From Streptomyces sp. A3M-1-3 (GTDB lineage Bacteria; Actinomycetota; Actinomycetes; Streptomycetales; Streptomycetaceae): a DNA stretch of 64,000 nt. The notes below the pieces were generated by a model that worked only from the letters and a program-made list of their open reading frames with translations, made no database searches and had not been told where the DNA came from. The DNA lies in the NCBI RefSeq assembly GCF_024213665.1, contig NZ_JANAVP010000020.1:62001-126000 (forward strand). Reading direction: 5' to 3'. The translations under genes were made by a program, and so were the position numbers. Below, one piece after another: positions 1 through 8,295 of this stretch (the first letter of the stretch is position 1; each line of letters starts with the position of its first letter).

Positions 1-628
1 CCACCGCCACGATGGGCAGTACGAGATCCCCGGCGCCGCTCTCCCCACCGGTGCCGGGGCCCCCGGGGTCGGCCGGGCCCGGCGTGATCGCCGGGGTCGG
101 CACGGGCCGGCCGGCCAGCACCGCGGCGTATCCGTCGGCGGCGCCGATCGCGGCGCCCGCCCAGTCGTTCTGCCGGAGCGCGGGCTCGACGGCGGTGCCG
201 GCGACGTCCCGGAGCTGCTCTGCGGTGAACCCGGAGTCCAGGGAGGCGGAGTAGGCGTACTGCCGGTCGTGCGTCGCGATGGCCAGCAGCAGGTCGCTCT
301 GCCCGAGCCCGCTGCGCTCGGCGGTCGCGTCGGCCCAGCTCTGCGCGGACCTGCCGGAGAAATCACGGACGTACGCGACGAAGAGCTGCACCCGCTCGCT
401 GTCGAACAGCCGGTCGAGTGACGCGGCAACGGCGCTCCGCCGGTCGCCGAGCGCCCCCACCCGGTCGGTGATCTGCCCCTCCCGGGACAGCACGATCGGA
501 TCATCGGCCCGAGCCGACGGCACGGCGCCCCCGGGCCCGCCGACCGCGAGCACGAGCGCGGCGACGGCGGCAAGGACGGCCCGTACGGCGAGGGGGAACC
601 TGGCGGGACATATGGGCGACTGCGTCAC
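1..628 (-). CDS. TPM-domain exported protein, N-terminal part
   Basis: The gene runs off the left edge; about 209 N-terminal residues are visible. A GTG start at 628 gives a short basic stretch, a hydrophobic helix of about 20 residues and a small-residue cleavage region (PSARA) near residue 42, so the protein is probably exported. Residues from about 45 onward (DDPIVLSREGQITDRVGAL, later YAYSASLDSGFTAEQL) fit a TPM (TLP18.3/Psb32/MOLO-1) domain, which folds outside the membrane. In Streptomyces such proteins usually continue into a membrane helix and a long coiled C-terminus, not visible here. The visible part ends in a Gly/Pro-rich linker and the start of a hydrophobic segment (LVLPIVAV), which fits that layout. 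Function unknown. Confidence 0.75.
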   Translation of the reverse strand, partial: MTQSPICPARFPLAVRAVLAAVAALVLAVGGPGGAVPSARADDPIVLSREGQITDRVGALGDRRSAVAASLDRLFDSERVQLFVAYVRDFSGRSAQSWADATAERSGLGQSDLLLAIATHDRQYAYSASLDSGFTAEQLRDVAGTAVEPALRQNDWAGAAIGAADGYAAVLAGRPVPTPAITPGPADPGGPGTGGESGAGDLVLPIVAV

Positions 629-688
629 ATAAGAGAGGCTATGGGGTGTTACGGGCCATCGCGACCGGGCGGACCGGCAGCGATCCGC

Positions 689-1061
689 TCAGCGGCGCGG
701 TCCCGGTATCACCTCGAGCCGTGGCTCGGTTCGTGCGCGGGGTGCGATCGCGTCGCTGTAGTGATGGTCGAAGGGCAAGATCACCGGCCGTGTCAGCCGC
801 CAGGCCAAGGCGGCGTTGACCGTGTCCGCCCCCCGAGGCGCGCGAGGGCGCCGAGACTCGTGACCGCGTCGAGCGCTGCGCGCTCCCCAGCGCGTCGCGT
901 GAGCAAGTGGTCGAGCTCCGCCAGCACCAGCGGTGAGACGATCAGGATTCGCGGGGGCGTTGAGGGCCGCCACCGCGGACTGCTGATCAGCATCGCGCCG
1001 GTTGTGGGCGGCGACCAGAACGCAGGGTGTCCGCGACTGCTACGGGCGGGACGTCGGGCAC
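689..1061 (-). pseudogene. decayed PIN-domain toxin
   Basis: Pieces of a PIN-family ribonuclease toxin can be read in order but not in one frame. The likely GTG start at 1061 leads to VADT; after a one-base shift CVLVAAHNRRDADQQSAVAA follows; a second shift near 945, in a C-run, gives RILIVSPLVLAELDHLLTRR; a third near 835 returns to ADTVNAALAW and a C-terminus ending EVIPGPRR. The first Asp (VADT) and the Glu of VLAELDHL are acidic residues expected in PIN active sites, but the last acidic block is eroded. The piece overlaps the end of the preceding antitoxin-like gene by about 20 nt, the usual toxin-antitoxin layout. With three shifts no active toxin is expected. Confidence 0.6.
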
Positions 1062-1330
1062 CGGCCGAATCCCTCTCGGAGGTACTCGTCCGTGCGGGCG
1101 GCGAGATCGGCCGGACCGTCGAACAGCCCCCACTCGGGCACGCGCGGATCGTCACCGATCGGCTCCGACGGGATCGTAAGAGATCCCGCGGCCCACTCCT
1201 CGATGACCTCCTCAGGCGTGCGGCCGAGAACAGCGGCCAGATCCCGCAGTATGGCGGCCCTTGCCCCCGTGACCGTCACGCTCGCGGTGATCTGCTCGTC
1301 CTGCGGAGGTTCGGCAGGCTGGTCCTCCAT
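1040..1330 (-). CDS. antitoxin-like protein paired with the PIN remnant
   Basis: A small acidic protein of about 96 residues (MEDQPAEPP...). Its middle (TVTGARAAILRDLAAVLGRTPEEVIEEWAA) looks like a short helical DNA-binding or dimerisation segment and its C-terminal third is acidic, as in type II antitoxins that wrap a toxin. It lies directly upstream of, and overlaps, the broken PIN gene. The start at 1330 is preceded by AGGA and, further up, GAGGAG; an alternative ATG at 1348 overlaps the stop of the upstream frame (ATGA) and one at 1366 is also in frame. The reading frame is intact although its toxin is not. Family assignment rests on context and length. Confidence 0.55.
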   Translation of the reverse strand: MEDQPAEPPQDEQITASVTVTGARAAILRDLAAVLGRTPEEVIEEWAAGSLTIPSEPIGDDPRVPEWGLFDGPADLAARTDEYLREGFGRCPTSRP

Positions 1331-1344
1331 CGTTCCTGAACTCC

Positions 1345-1556
1345 TCATGGTGGCGAGAAGTCCCATTGTGCCCGTATCTCATTCGGCTCCGCAGGGGTCT
1401 GCGCACCCGGGTACAACAGGACGCGGATCGGCCCGGCGGCGTTTCCGGGTCGGTCAGGGCCGGCAGCCCGCCCTCGGCGAGCCAGTTCAGGAACGAGGCC
1501 CGCTTGCGACGCCTGACGCTTTCGGACCCGTCCGCACCCAGGAGTTCTTCGTCCAT
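1345..1556 (-). pseudogene. small hypothetical gene, probably frameshifted
   Basis: An ATG at 1556, seven bases after the sdhB stop, opens a frame MDEELLGADGSESVRRRK that reads sensibly to about 1430. A neighbouring frame then takes over (IRVLLYPGAQTPAEPN) and stops with a TGA that overlaps an ATG of the downstream antitoxin-like gene. Joined, this would be about 70 residues; unjoined, the first frame runs on as an unlikely overlap with the antitoxin-like gene. I do not recognise the protein. It may be a real gene broken by one indel, or a chance frame between sdhB and the toxin-antitoxin pair. Confidence 0.3.
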
Positions 1557-1562
1557 GTCCGC

Positions 1563-2348
1563 TCACTCCCCGCGGCGGCGGATCTTGTTGCCCAGCCAGA
1601 CCAGCGGGTCGTACTTCTTGTCCACCGCGCGTTCCTTGAGCGGGATCAGCGCGTTGTCGGTGATCTTGATCTGCTCCGGGCAGACCTCCGTACAGCACTT
1701 GGTGATGTTGCAGTAGCCGAGCCCGTGCTCGTCCTGCGCGGTCTTTCTGCGGTCCAGGCCGGCGTCGGCCGCCGCGTCCAGCGGGTGCATGTCCAGCTCC
1801 GCGACCCGCATCAGGAAGCGCGGACCCGCGAACGCCGTCTTGTTCTCCTCGTGGTCGCGCACCACATGGCACGTGTCCTGGCACAGGAAGCACTCGATGC
1901 ACTTGCGGAACTCCTGCGAGCGCTCCACATCCATCTGCTGCATCCGGTACTCGCCCGCCTTCACCCCCGGCGGCGGCACGAAGGACGGGATCTCCCGGGC
2001 CTTCGCGTAGTTGAACGACACATCCGTCACCAGGTCCCGGACCACCGGGAACGCGCGCAGCGGGGTGACCGTGATCGTCTCCTCGCGCGAGAAGACCGAC
2101 ATCCGGGTCATGCACAGCAGCCGGGGCCGGCCGTTGATCTCGGCGCTGCACGAACCGCACTTGCCTGCCTTGCAGTTCCAGCGGACCGCGAGATCGGACG
2201 CCTGGGTGGCCTGGAGGCGGTGGATGATGTCGAGGACGACCTCGCCGTCGTTCACCTCGATCGCGAAGTCCTGCAGGCCGCCGCCGTCCTGGTCGCCCCG
2301 CCACACCTTGAAGTTGGCCGTGTAACTGCTGGCTGCGGTCGAGGTCAC
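1563..2348 (-). CDS. sdhB: succinate dehydrogenase iron-sulfur subunit
   Basis: The 261-residue electron-transfer subunit of succinate dehydrogenase carries electrons from the flavoprotein to the membrane anchor. Plant-type [2Fe-2S] ligands are C59, C64, C67 and C79 (WNCKAGKCGSC ... LLC). The C-terminal half has CIECFLCQDTC and NITKCCTEVCPEQI for the [4Fe-4S] and [3Fe-4S] or equivalent clusters. The GTG start at 2348 overlaps the TGA of sdhA by four bases (GTGA), so translation is coupled. The gene is last in the minus-strand order sdhC-sdhA-sdhB. Gene order and partner types match mycobacterial Sdh1, not the classical sdhCDAB operon. Confidence 0.92.
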   Translation of the reverse strand: MTSTAASSYTANFKVWRGDQDGGGLQDFAIEVNDGEVVLDIIHRLQATQASDLAVRWNCKAGKCGSCSAEINGRPRLLCMTRMSVFSREETITVTPLRAFPVVRDLVTDVSFNYAKAREIPSFVPPPGVKAGEYRMQQMDVERSQEFRKCIECFLCQDTCHVVRDHEENKTAFAGPRFLMRVAELDMHPLDAAADAGLDRRKTAQDEHGLGYCNITKCCTEVCPEQIKITDNALIPLKERAVDKKYDPLVWLGNKIRRRGE

Positions 2349-4288
2349 TCGAAAAGCTCCTCTTCGGCGAGGTACTTGACCAGCTCCTCCTTCTCGAAGA
2401 GGGCGAGCAGGTCGGGACGGATGGGCTCGGTCGTCGTGCTGACGAGTTCGATCTGGCCCTGCTCCGGATCCGCGGCCGCCAGCCCGCCCGAGGGGTCGGC
2501 CGGCCGGCAGAGCAGGTTGATCCGGCGCCAAGCGCGGTCCATGTCCGGGCAGTCCTCGCGGGTGTGCCCGCCGCGGCTCTCCGTGCGCTCCAGGGCCGAC
2601 AGCGCGATGCACTCGCTGACCAGCAGCATGTTCCGCAGGTCGAGGGCGAGGTGCCAGCCCGGGTTGAACTGCCGGTGCCCCTCCACCCCGGCCCGCCGGG
2701 CCCGTACCCGCAGGTCCCCGAGCTTCTCCAGCGCGTGCTCCATCTCGGGCGCCCGCCGGATGATCCCGACCAGGTCGTTCATCGTCTGCTGGAGTTCCTG
2801 GTGCAGCGTGTACGGATTCTCCGGCGGCCGGCCGTTCTGCTCGCCCGGCTCAGGACCCTCCGCGCTGAACGGGCGCAGCGCCTCGGCCGCCGCCGCGTCG
2901 ATCTGGCTCTCCTCGATGCCAGGACGGGCGGCGCCGAGCCCCGCCGCGTACCGCGCGGCGTGCAGTCCGGCGCGACGGCCGAAGACCAGCAGGTCGGAGA
3001 GGGAGTTCCCGCCGAGCCGGTTGGAACCGTGCATCCCGCCCGCGACCTCGCCCGCCGCGAACAGGCCGGGGACGCCCACGGTCGCGGCGGTGTCGGACTC
3101 GACGGCGATTCCGCCCATCACGTAGTGGCAGGTCGGGCCGACCTCCATGGCCTCCGCGGTGATGTCGACATCCGCCAGCTCCTTGAACTGGTGGTACATC
3201 GACGGCAGCCGGCGCCGGATCACCTCGGCCGCCATCCGTGTCGACACGTCCAGGAACACCCCGCCGTGCGGGGAGCCGCGTCCCGCCTTGACCTCGGAGT
3301 TGATGGCGCGGGCGACCTCGTCGCGGGGGAGCAGCTCGGGGGGACGCCGGTTGTGGTCCGGGTCCTCGTACCAGCGGTCGCCCTCCTCCTCCGTCTGCGC
3401 GTACTTCTCCTTGAAGACATCGGGGATGTAGTCGAACATGAACCGCTTGCCGTCGCTGTTGCGCAGCACGCCGCCGTCGCCGCGCACCGACTCGGTGACC
3501 AGGATGCCCTTCACCGAGGGCGGCCAGACCATGCCGGTCGGGTGGAACTGGACGAACTCCATGTTGAGGAGCGGTGCGCCCGCGAGCAGCGCCAGCGCGT
3601 GGCCGTCGCCGGTGTACTCCCAGGAGTTCGACGTCACCTTGAAGGACTTGCCGATGCCGCCGGTCGCCAGGACGACGCTCGGCGCCTCCAGTACGAAGAA
3701 CCGGCCGGACTCCCGCTCGTAGCAGAAGGCGCCCGCGACGTGGTCGTCCTCCTTGAGGACCCTGGTGACCGTGCACTCCTGGAAGACCTTCAGCCGCGCC
3801 TCGTAGTCCCCGAACTCGCGGAAGTCCTCCTGCTGAAGCGAGACGATCTTCTGCTGGAGGGTGCGGATCAGCTCCAGACCCGTCCGGTCGCCGACATGGG
3901 CGAGCCGCGGGTACTCGTGTCCGCCGAAGTTGCGCTGGGAGATCTTCCCGTCGGGCGTACGGTCGAACAGCGCGCCCCAGGTCTCCAGCTCCCAGACCCG
4001 GTCCGGCGCCTCCTGCGCGTGCAGCTCTGCCATCCGCCACTGGTTGAGGAACTTGCCGCCGCGCATGGTGTCGCGGAAGTGCACCTGCCAGTTGTCGCCC
4101 TCGTTGACGTTGCCCATCGAGGCCGCGATTCCGCCTTCGGCCATCACCGTGTGGGCCTTGCCGAAGAGGGACTTGCAGATCACCGCGGTACGCGCGCCCT
4201 GCTCCCGTGCCTCGATGGCGGCCCGCAGTCCCGCGCCGCCGGCGCCGACCACGACGACGTCCCACAGCTGCCGTTCGAGCTGCGTCAT
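2345..4288 (-). CDS. sdhA: succinate dehydrogenase flavoprotein subunit
   Basis: The 647-residue catalytic subunit oxidises succinate to fumarate with FAD. A dinucleotide fold (VVVGAGGAG, residues 12-20) is followed by KAHTVMAEGG, in which H46 sits where the covalent FAD-histidine is expected. Further conserved blocks are VQFHPTGM, a Arg-Gly-Asp-Gly-Gly active-site loop, HYVMGGI and GSNRLGGNSL. The ATG at 4288 follows a GGGAGAGG ribosome site and lies 14 bases after the sdhC stop. A frame open to 4579 is shadow sequence over sdhC. Fumarate reductase activity cannot be excluded from sequence; the intact aerobic context argues for succinate oxidation. Confidence 0.93.
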   Translation of the reverse strand: MTQLERQLWDVVVVGAGGAGLRAAIEAREQGARTAVICKSLFGKAHTVMAEGGIAASMGNVNEGDNWQVHFRDTMRGGKFLNQWRMAELHAQEAPDRVWELETWGALFDRTPDGKISQRNFGGHEYPRLAHVGDRTGLELIRTLQQKIVSLQQEDFREFGDYEARLKVFQECTVTRVLKEDDHVAGAFCYERESGRFFVLEAPSVVLATGGIGKSFKVTSNSWEYTGDGHALALLAGAPLLNMEFVQFHPTGMVWPPSVKGILVTESVRGDGGVLRNSDGKRFMFDYIPDVFKEKYAQTEEEGDRWYEDPDHNRRPPELLPRDEVARAINSEVKAGRGSPHGGVFLDVSTRMAAEVIRRRLPSMYHQFKELADVDITAEAMEVGPTCHYVMGGIAVESDTAATVGVPGLFAAGEVAGGMHGSNRLGGNSLSDLLVFGRRAGLHAARYAAGLGAARPGIEESQIDAAAAEALRPFSAEGPEPGEQNGRPPENPYTLHQELQQTMNDLVGIIRRAPEMEHALEKLGDLRVRARRAGVEGHRQFNPGWHLALDLRNMLLVSECIALSALERTESRGGHTREDCPDMDRAWRRINLLCRPADPSGGLAAADPEQGQIELVSTTTEPIRPDLLALFEKEELVKYLAEEELFE

Positions 4289-4302
4289 CCAGCCTCTCCC
4301 AT

Positions 4303-5130
4303 TCAGAACAACCTCGGATCGTCGAAGGCGCCGGAGGCGACCAGGTACACGTAGAAGTCCGCGGCGGCGACGCTGATCAGCGAGGCCCAGGCGAGCAGCA
4401 TGTGCCGCTCGTTGAGCCTGCCGACCCAGCCCCACAGCCGGTAGCGGACGGGGTGCTTGGAGAAGTGCCGGAGCCGGCCGCCGATGATGTGCCGGCAGGA
4501 GTGGCAGGAGAAGGTGTACGCCCAGATCAGCAGGATGTTGATCAGGAAGATCAGCGTCCCCAGGCCCATATGGCCCCACTCGTACTGCTCGTCGCGGAAG
4601 GCGAGCACGGTGTCGTACGTGAGGATGCCGGCGACCGGGACGGCCGCGTAGAAGAAGTAGCGGTGGATGTTCTGCAGGATCAGCGGGAAACGGGTCTCAC
4701 CGGTGTACTTCTGGTGCGGCTCGGCCACCGCGCAGGCCGGCGGCGAGGCCCAGAAGCCCCGGTAGTAGGCCTTGCGGTAGTAGTAGCAGGTCAGCCGGAA
4801 GCCGAGCGGGAAGATCAGGATCAGCAGCGCGGGGGACAGGCCCCACCAGCTGCCGAAGATCTCCCAGTTGGGGCCGTCCTTCATCGGCTCGCAGTTCTTC
4901 GCCAGACAGGGCGAGTAGAACGGGGAGACGTACGGTGCCGCGTAGTAGTGGGCGTTCGCGAATGCCCGCCAGGTCGAGTAGACGACGAAGGCGAGCAGCC
5001 CGGCCGCGGTCAGGGCCGGCGACAGCCACCAGCGGTCGGTCCGCAGATGGCGGGCGGCGATGGCGGCGCGCGAGGCGTCGTACACGCCGCCGCCCGTATT
5101 CACTGGGGATGGTTCGGTGCCTGTGGCCAA
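4303..5130 (-). CDS. sdhC: Sdh1-type succinate dehydrogenase membrane anchor
   Basis: A single membrane subunit with about five hydrophobic segments replaces the separate SdhC and SdhD anchors. It passes electrons from SdhB to menaquinone. It contains C209-H-S-C212-R-H214, a compact Cys/His cluster beside a membrane helix, and QNIHRYFF further upstream. Mycobacterial Sdh1 has been reported to carry a membrane-embedded Rieske-type cluster, and this motif is the obvious candidate for the same here (inference). The start is uncertain: TTG at 5130 has GGAG six bases upstream and gives 275 residues; a GTG at 5187 would add 19 residues over a short direct repeat (GTGGAGTGGGGC) and has no good ribosome site. 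Confidence 0.85.
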   Translation of the reverse strand: MATGTEPSPVNTGGGVYDASRAAIAARHLRTDRWWLSPALTAAGLLAFVVYSTWRAFANAHYYAAPYVSPFYSPCLAKNCEPMKDGPNWEIFGSWWGLSPALLILIFPLGFRLTCYYYRKAYYRGFWASPPACAVAEPHQKYTGETRFPLILQNIHRYFFYAAVPVAGILTYDTVLAFRDEQYEWGHMGLGTLIFLINILLIWAYTFSCHSCRHIIGGRLRHFSKHPVRYRLWGWVGRLNERHMLLAWASLISVAAADFYVYLVASGAFDDPRLF

Positions 5131-5190
5131 CGAGGACTCCGTTGTGGAGTGGGGCGTCGTGGAGTGGGGCGGGCTACGTCCGGACACCCG

Positions 5191-5439
5191 CTAGGGCGCG
5201 TGCCGGTCGCGGAGACCGAGGCCCTCGTCGTCCGAGTCCGTCCACAGCGCGCTGTTGTACGGGGTGTCGGGGATGTGGACCAGATCGGGGAGCCCGGATC
5301 GGTCTGGCGGCCGGGGCGTGGCGGCCGGGGAGGGCGGGCCGTGGCGCAGCTGCTCCACGGTCTGCTCCAGCTCTCCGACGCGGTTGACCAGCTCGTCGAG
5401 GCGGCGTTGAACTGCCGTCAGGTCGTCCTGCTGGGACAT
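5191..5439 (-). CDS. small coiled-coil protein ahead of sdhC
   Basis: An 82-residue soluble protein. Residues 1-32 (LTAVQRRLDELVNRVGELEQ) form a clear heptad coiled coil; the rest is Pro/Asp rich with no domain I recognise. A GAGGA ribosome site precedes the ATG at 5439. The stop lies 60 bases before the preferred sdhC start, so it is probably first in the sdh operon. It may be an assembly or accessory factor for this succinate dehydrogenase; that is only context. Confidence 0.65.
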   Translation of the reverse strand: MSQQDDLTAVQRRLDELVNRVGELEQTVEQLRHGPPSPAATPRPPDRSGLPDLVHIPDTPYNSALWTDSDDEGLGLRDRHAP

Positions 5440-5525
5440 GTCGTGTCCTCACTTCCGCAGGGGGCGGTGGCATGCGGGTCTGGGGGCGGCCCCGGAGGTT
5501 CCGTATGCGCCTGCGAGTGTCGCGC

Positions 5526-5551
5526 GTCACATCCCTCCTTGTGAAGGGATG
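5526..5551. promoter_or_regulatory. inverted repeat upstream of the sdh operon
   Basis: Perfect 9-bp arms CACATCCCT (5526-5534) and AGGGATGTG (5543-5551) around an 8-base spacer, in the 368-base gene-free gap (5440-5807) between the minus-strand sdh operon and the plus-strand binding-protein gene. There is no T-tract, so an operator is more likely than a terminator. The rest of the gap holds AT-richer stretches that may carry both divergent promoters, but I cannot place -10/-35 boxes with confidence. Confidence 0.45.
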
Positions 5552-5744
5552 TGCAGGACTTCCTGGCGCGTGGCCCGTGGAGTGCGCCCCCACTGTGTTC
5601 GTACCTTTTCCCCATTTTGTCTCTTTCGGCGACGCGATGCCCGCTTCTCCGTTGGGCCGCACGGGTGGGCTTCGTCCCGCGCCCCGACGTGTCGCCGACG
5701 ACGGTTCGGGGCTGTCCCTTTCATTGGGGGGCGAACGCGTCAGT

Positions 5745-5777
5745 GTGATCAGCTCCATATACCGCCATACGTGATCA
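5745..5777. promoter_or_regulatory. paired GTGATCA sites before the orphan binding-protein gene
   Basis: Two copies of GTGATCA at 5745-5751 and 5771-5777, 26 bases apart start to start, end 30 bases before the ATG at 5808. The 26-base spacing is two and a half helical turns. They could be regulator sites for the following lipoprotein gene, though chance is possible for a 7-mer. Confidence 0.25.
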
Positions 5778-5807
5778 AACCCGGCATCCGCCCCGGAGGT
5801 ACCAGCC

Positions 5808-8006
5808 ATGTCCCACGTCGGCGTCCCGCGCGGGACGGCACCCAGAAGGCGCCGTTCCGTAACTCTCCTCACCACGGGCGTACTCGCGCTCCCCCTCCTG
5901 GCCGGCTGCAGCGCCGGCGACGACGAGACGGGGACCGTGGCCGCGGTCCAGGACATCGGCGCCGCGAACCGGGAGCTGGTCGCCGACGGAGGCGCCCTGC
6001 GCTGGGCCGTCGACGCCATGCCGGAGACCCTGAACGCCTTCCAGGCCGACGCGGACGCCACCACCGGGCGCATCGCCGGCGCCGTACTGCCGGCCCTCTA
6101 CACCCTGGACGAGCGCGGCCGGGCGGTGCGCAACCCGGACTACCTGGAGTCCGCGAAGGTCGTCGAGCGCGAGCCCAAGCAGGTGGTCGTGTACAAGCTC
6201 AACCAGGAGGCGGTGTGGAGCAACGGCCGGGAGATCGGCGCGCCCGACTTCGTGGCCCAGTGGCGGGCGCTGCGCGGAAAGGATTCTGCGTACTGGACCG
6301 CCCGTAACGCGGGCTACGAGCGGATCGAGAAGATCGAGCGGGGCGCGAACGACCTCGAGGTGAAGGTCACCTTCGCCAAGCCGTACGCCGACTGGCAGTC
6401 CCTCTTCACCCCGCTCTATCCGAAGGACGTCACCGGCACGCCGGACGCCTTCAACGAGGGCGCCCGCACCCAGCTCAAGGCGACAGCGGGCCCCTTCGTC
6501 CTCCAGAGCGTCGACAAGAAGGCGGGCAAGGCCACTCTGGGCCGCAACCCCCGCTGGTGGGGGCAGCCCCCGAAGCTCGACGCCCTGGTCTTCACGGCGG
6601 TGCCGCTGGCGGAGCGGACTGCCGCGCTGGCCGCCGGCAAGCTCGACCTCGCCGAGATCGACAAGGGCGGCGCCGACCGGATCTGGCTGTCCGCGCGGCA
6701 GAAGACGGGCGGAGCGGGCCCGAGCCCCCTGACCAACGGCAAGGGCGCGGCGGCCGACACCCCAGACTCGGCGCTCATGGCCGCGCTGCGCGGCTTTGTG
6801 GTCCGCAAGTCCCTCGAGCCCGCCTACACCCAGCTCGCGCTCAACGGCGCCTCGGGTCCGCTCGCCGATGAGCGGGTGCGTCGCGCGGTGGCCCGCGCGC
6901 TGGACCGGCAGGAGCTCGCCGAGGTGGTACTGAAGCCGCTCGGCCTGCCCGTGCAGCCGCTCGGCAGCCATCTCGCGCTGGCCGGTCAGCGTGCGTACGC
7001 GGACAACAGCGGAGCCCTCGGCGGCCAGGACACCGAGGCCGCACAGGCGCTGCTGGCCGACGCCGGCTGGCGGCGGGGCGGTCCGGTCCGCGAGGAGACG
7101 GAGAACACCAAGGCCGGCAGCGCGGCGGACGAGAAGAAGGCCGCCGAGAAGAAGCCGGACGCCAAGCCGGACGCCAAGGCGGGCTCCGAGTCCAGGCCCG
7201 GGTCCGGATCCGGGTCCGCTGACGACGGTACGTACATCGTCGGCCAGGAGGACGACGACTCCAAGCCCGTCGGCGCCGCCCGCGGCACCGACTCCACCCA
7301 CGTGCTCGCACCGGCCCCGCCGGAGGCAGCCGTGCGGGATGCCCCGGACCGGCCGAGGACCGAAGCGAGGAACTACCCCATCGCCGGCGCGTACGCACCG
7401 AAGGGCACCGCGGCGCCGCCGGCTCCCGCCGGACCCGCGGCGGGCGGCCTGATGGCCAAGGACGGCAAGGCGCTGAGCCTGCGCTTCGTGCTCCCCTCCG
7501 GCTCCGGCTCGGAAGCCCTGCGGGCCGTCGGCACCAGGATCTCGCGGATGCTGGACTCCATCGGCATCCGTACGGAGATCGTCAAGGTCGCGGACGAGAG
7601 CTTCTTCAAGGACCACATCGCCTCGGGCGAGTACGACCTCGCGCTGTACTCCTGGCCGGCCACCGCCTTCCCCGCCACCGACGCCCGGCCGATCTTCGCC
7701 AAGCCCGAGCCGGCGGCCGACGGCTCGCTGCTGGTGGAGCAGAACTACACCCGCGTCGGTACGGACCACATCGACCAGCTCTTCGACCAGGCGCTGGCCG
7801 AGCTGGACGAGGACGAGGCCCGCGATCTGGTGCGGAGGGCCGATGCGCGGATCTGGGCGGCGGCCGGATCCATCCCGCTCTACCAACGCCCCGAGCTGGT
7901 GGCCGCCAAGCCGTCCGTGGCGAACGCGGGTGCCTTCGGACTGGGCTCACCGCGGTATCAGGACATCGGCTTCAAGAGGGCAGAAAAGGCCCGGAAAGGC
8001 CGGTAG
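5808..8006 (+). CDS. orphan oligopeptide-binding lipoprotein (SBP family 5)
   Basis: A 732-residue extracellular solute-binding protein. An Arg-rich start, a hydrophobic helix and the lipobox LLAGC (about residues 29-33) mark a lipoprotein. The body follows family 5 peptide-binding proteins (ALRWAVDAMPETLNAFQADA, later NQEAVWSNGREIGAPDFVAQW). Between about residues 425 and 550 it is interrupted by a low-complexity Lys/Glu/Asp/Pro-rich stretch (EKKAAEKKPDAKPDAKAG) that is absent from ordinary members and explains the length. GGAGG precedes the ATG. No permease or ATPase follows; it may share one of the three importers downstream. A hairpin at 8051-8079 ends the unit. Confidence 0.87.
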   Translation: MSHVGVPRGTAPRRRRSVTLLTTGVLALPLLAGCSAGDDETGTVAAVQDIGAANRELVADGGALRWAVDAMPETLNAFQADADATTGRIAGAVLPALYTLDERGRAVRNPDYLESAKVVEREPKQVVVYKLNQEAVWSNGREIGAPDFVAQWRALRGKDSAYWTARNAGYERIEKIERGANDLEVKVTFAKPYADWQSLFTPLYPKDVTGTPDAFNEGARTQLKATAGPFVLQSVDKKAGKATLGRNPRWWGQPPKLDALVFTAVPLAERTAALAAGKLDLAEIDKGGADRIWLSARQKTGGAGPSPLTNGKGAAADTPDSALMAALRGFVVRKSLEPAYTQLALNGASGPLADERVRRAVARALDRQELAEVVLKPLGLPVQPLGSHLALAGQRAYADNSGALGGQDTEAAQALLADAGWRRGGPVREETENTKAGSAADEKKAAEKKPDAKPDAKAGSESRPGSGSGSADDGTYIVGQEDDDSKPVGAARGTDSTHVLAPAPPEAAVRDAPDRPRTEARNYPIAGAYAPKGTAAPPAPAGPAAGGLMAKDGKALSLRFVLPSGSGSEALRAVGTRISRMLDSIGIRTEIVKVADESFFKDHIASGEYDLALYSWPATAFPATDARPIFAKPEPAADGSLLVEQNYTRVGTDHIDQLFDQALAELDEDEARDLVRRADARIWAAAGSIPLYQRPELVAAKPSVANAGAFGLGSPRYQDIGFKRAEKARKGR

Positions 8007-8050
8007 CCCCTAGGGACAGCCGGTCGCAAGCTCAGAACCTGCTCAAGTCA

Positions 8051-8079
8051 CTTGCCCGTCGGCCGCGCCGGCGGGCAAG
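8051..8079 (+). terminator. hairpin after the orphan binding protein
   Basis: Arms CTTGCCCGTCGG (8051-8062) and CCGGCGGGCAAG (8068-8079) pair over 12 bp with one mismatch around a 5-base loop, 45 bases after the stop. There is no U-tract, as is common for Streptomyces terminators. The remaining bases up to typA (8080-8295) contain no gene; a TTGACA at 8162-8167 could be a -35 box for typA, but no matching -10 is evident. Confidence 0.55.
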
Positions 8080-8295
8080 GTCGTAAGTACCCATTGACCT
8101 GTGGTTTTGTATGGCTCACCCCTCTCCGGAGTTTCCCGCCCATCTCCAGCCGTCCGGCCTCTTGACAGCCCCCGAGCGGCCGGTTCCTCCCGCGCCACGT
8201 ACCATGGGGTAAGGCCGTGGCAGGTTCCCGCCCGGCAGGCACGCGTACCGGACCGTACGCGAACCATCCACGATTCCGGGAGAAGCGCCGCCAGT

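Noticed and set aside
1002..3125. A long plus-strand frame opposite sdhB and sdhA
   Set aside because: It runs over several unrelated genes and has no domain; the minus-strand genes carry cofactor motifs.
5775..7886. A 703-codon minus-strand frame opposite the orphan binding protein
   Set aside because: Mirror frame of a lipoprotein gene with lipobox and family blocks.
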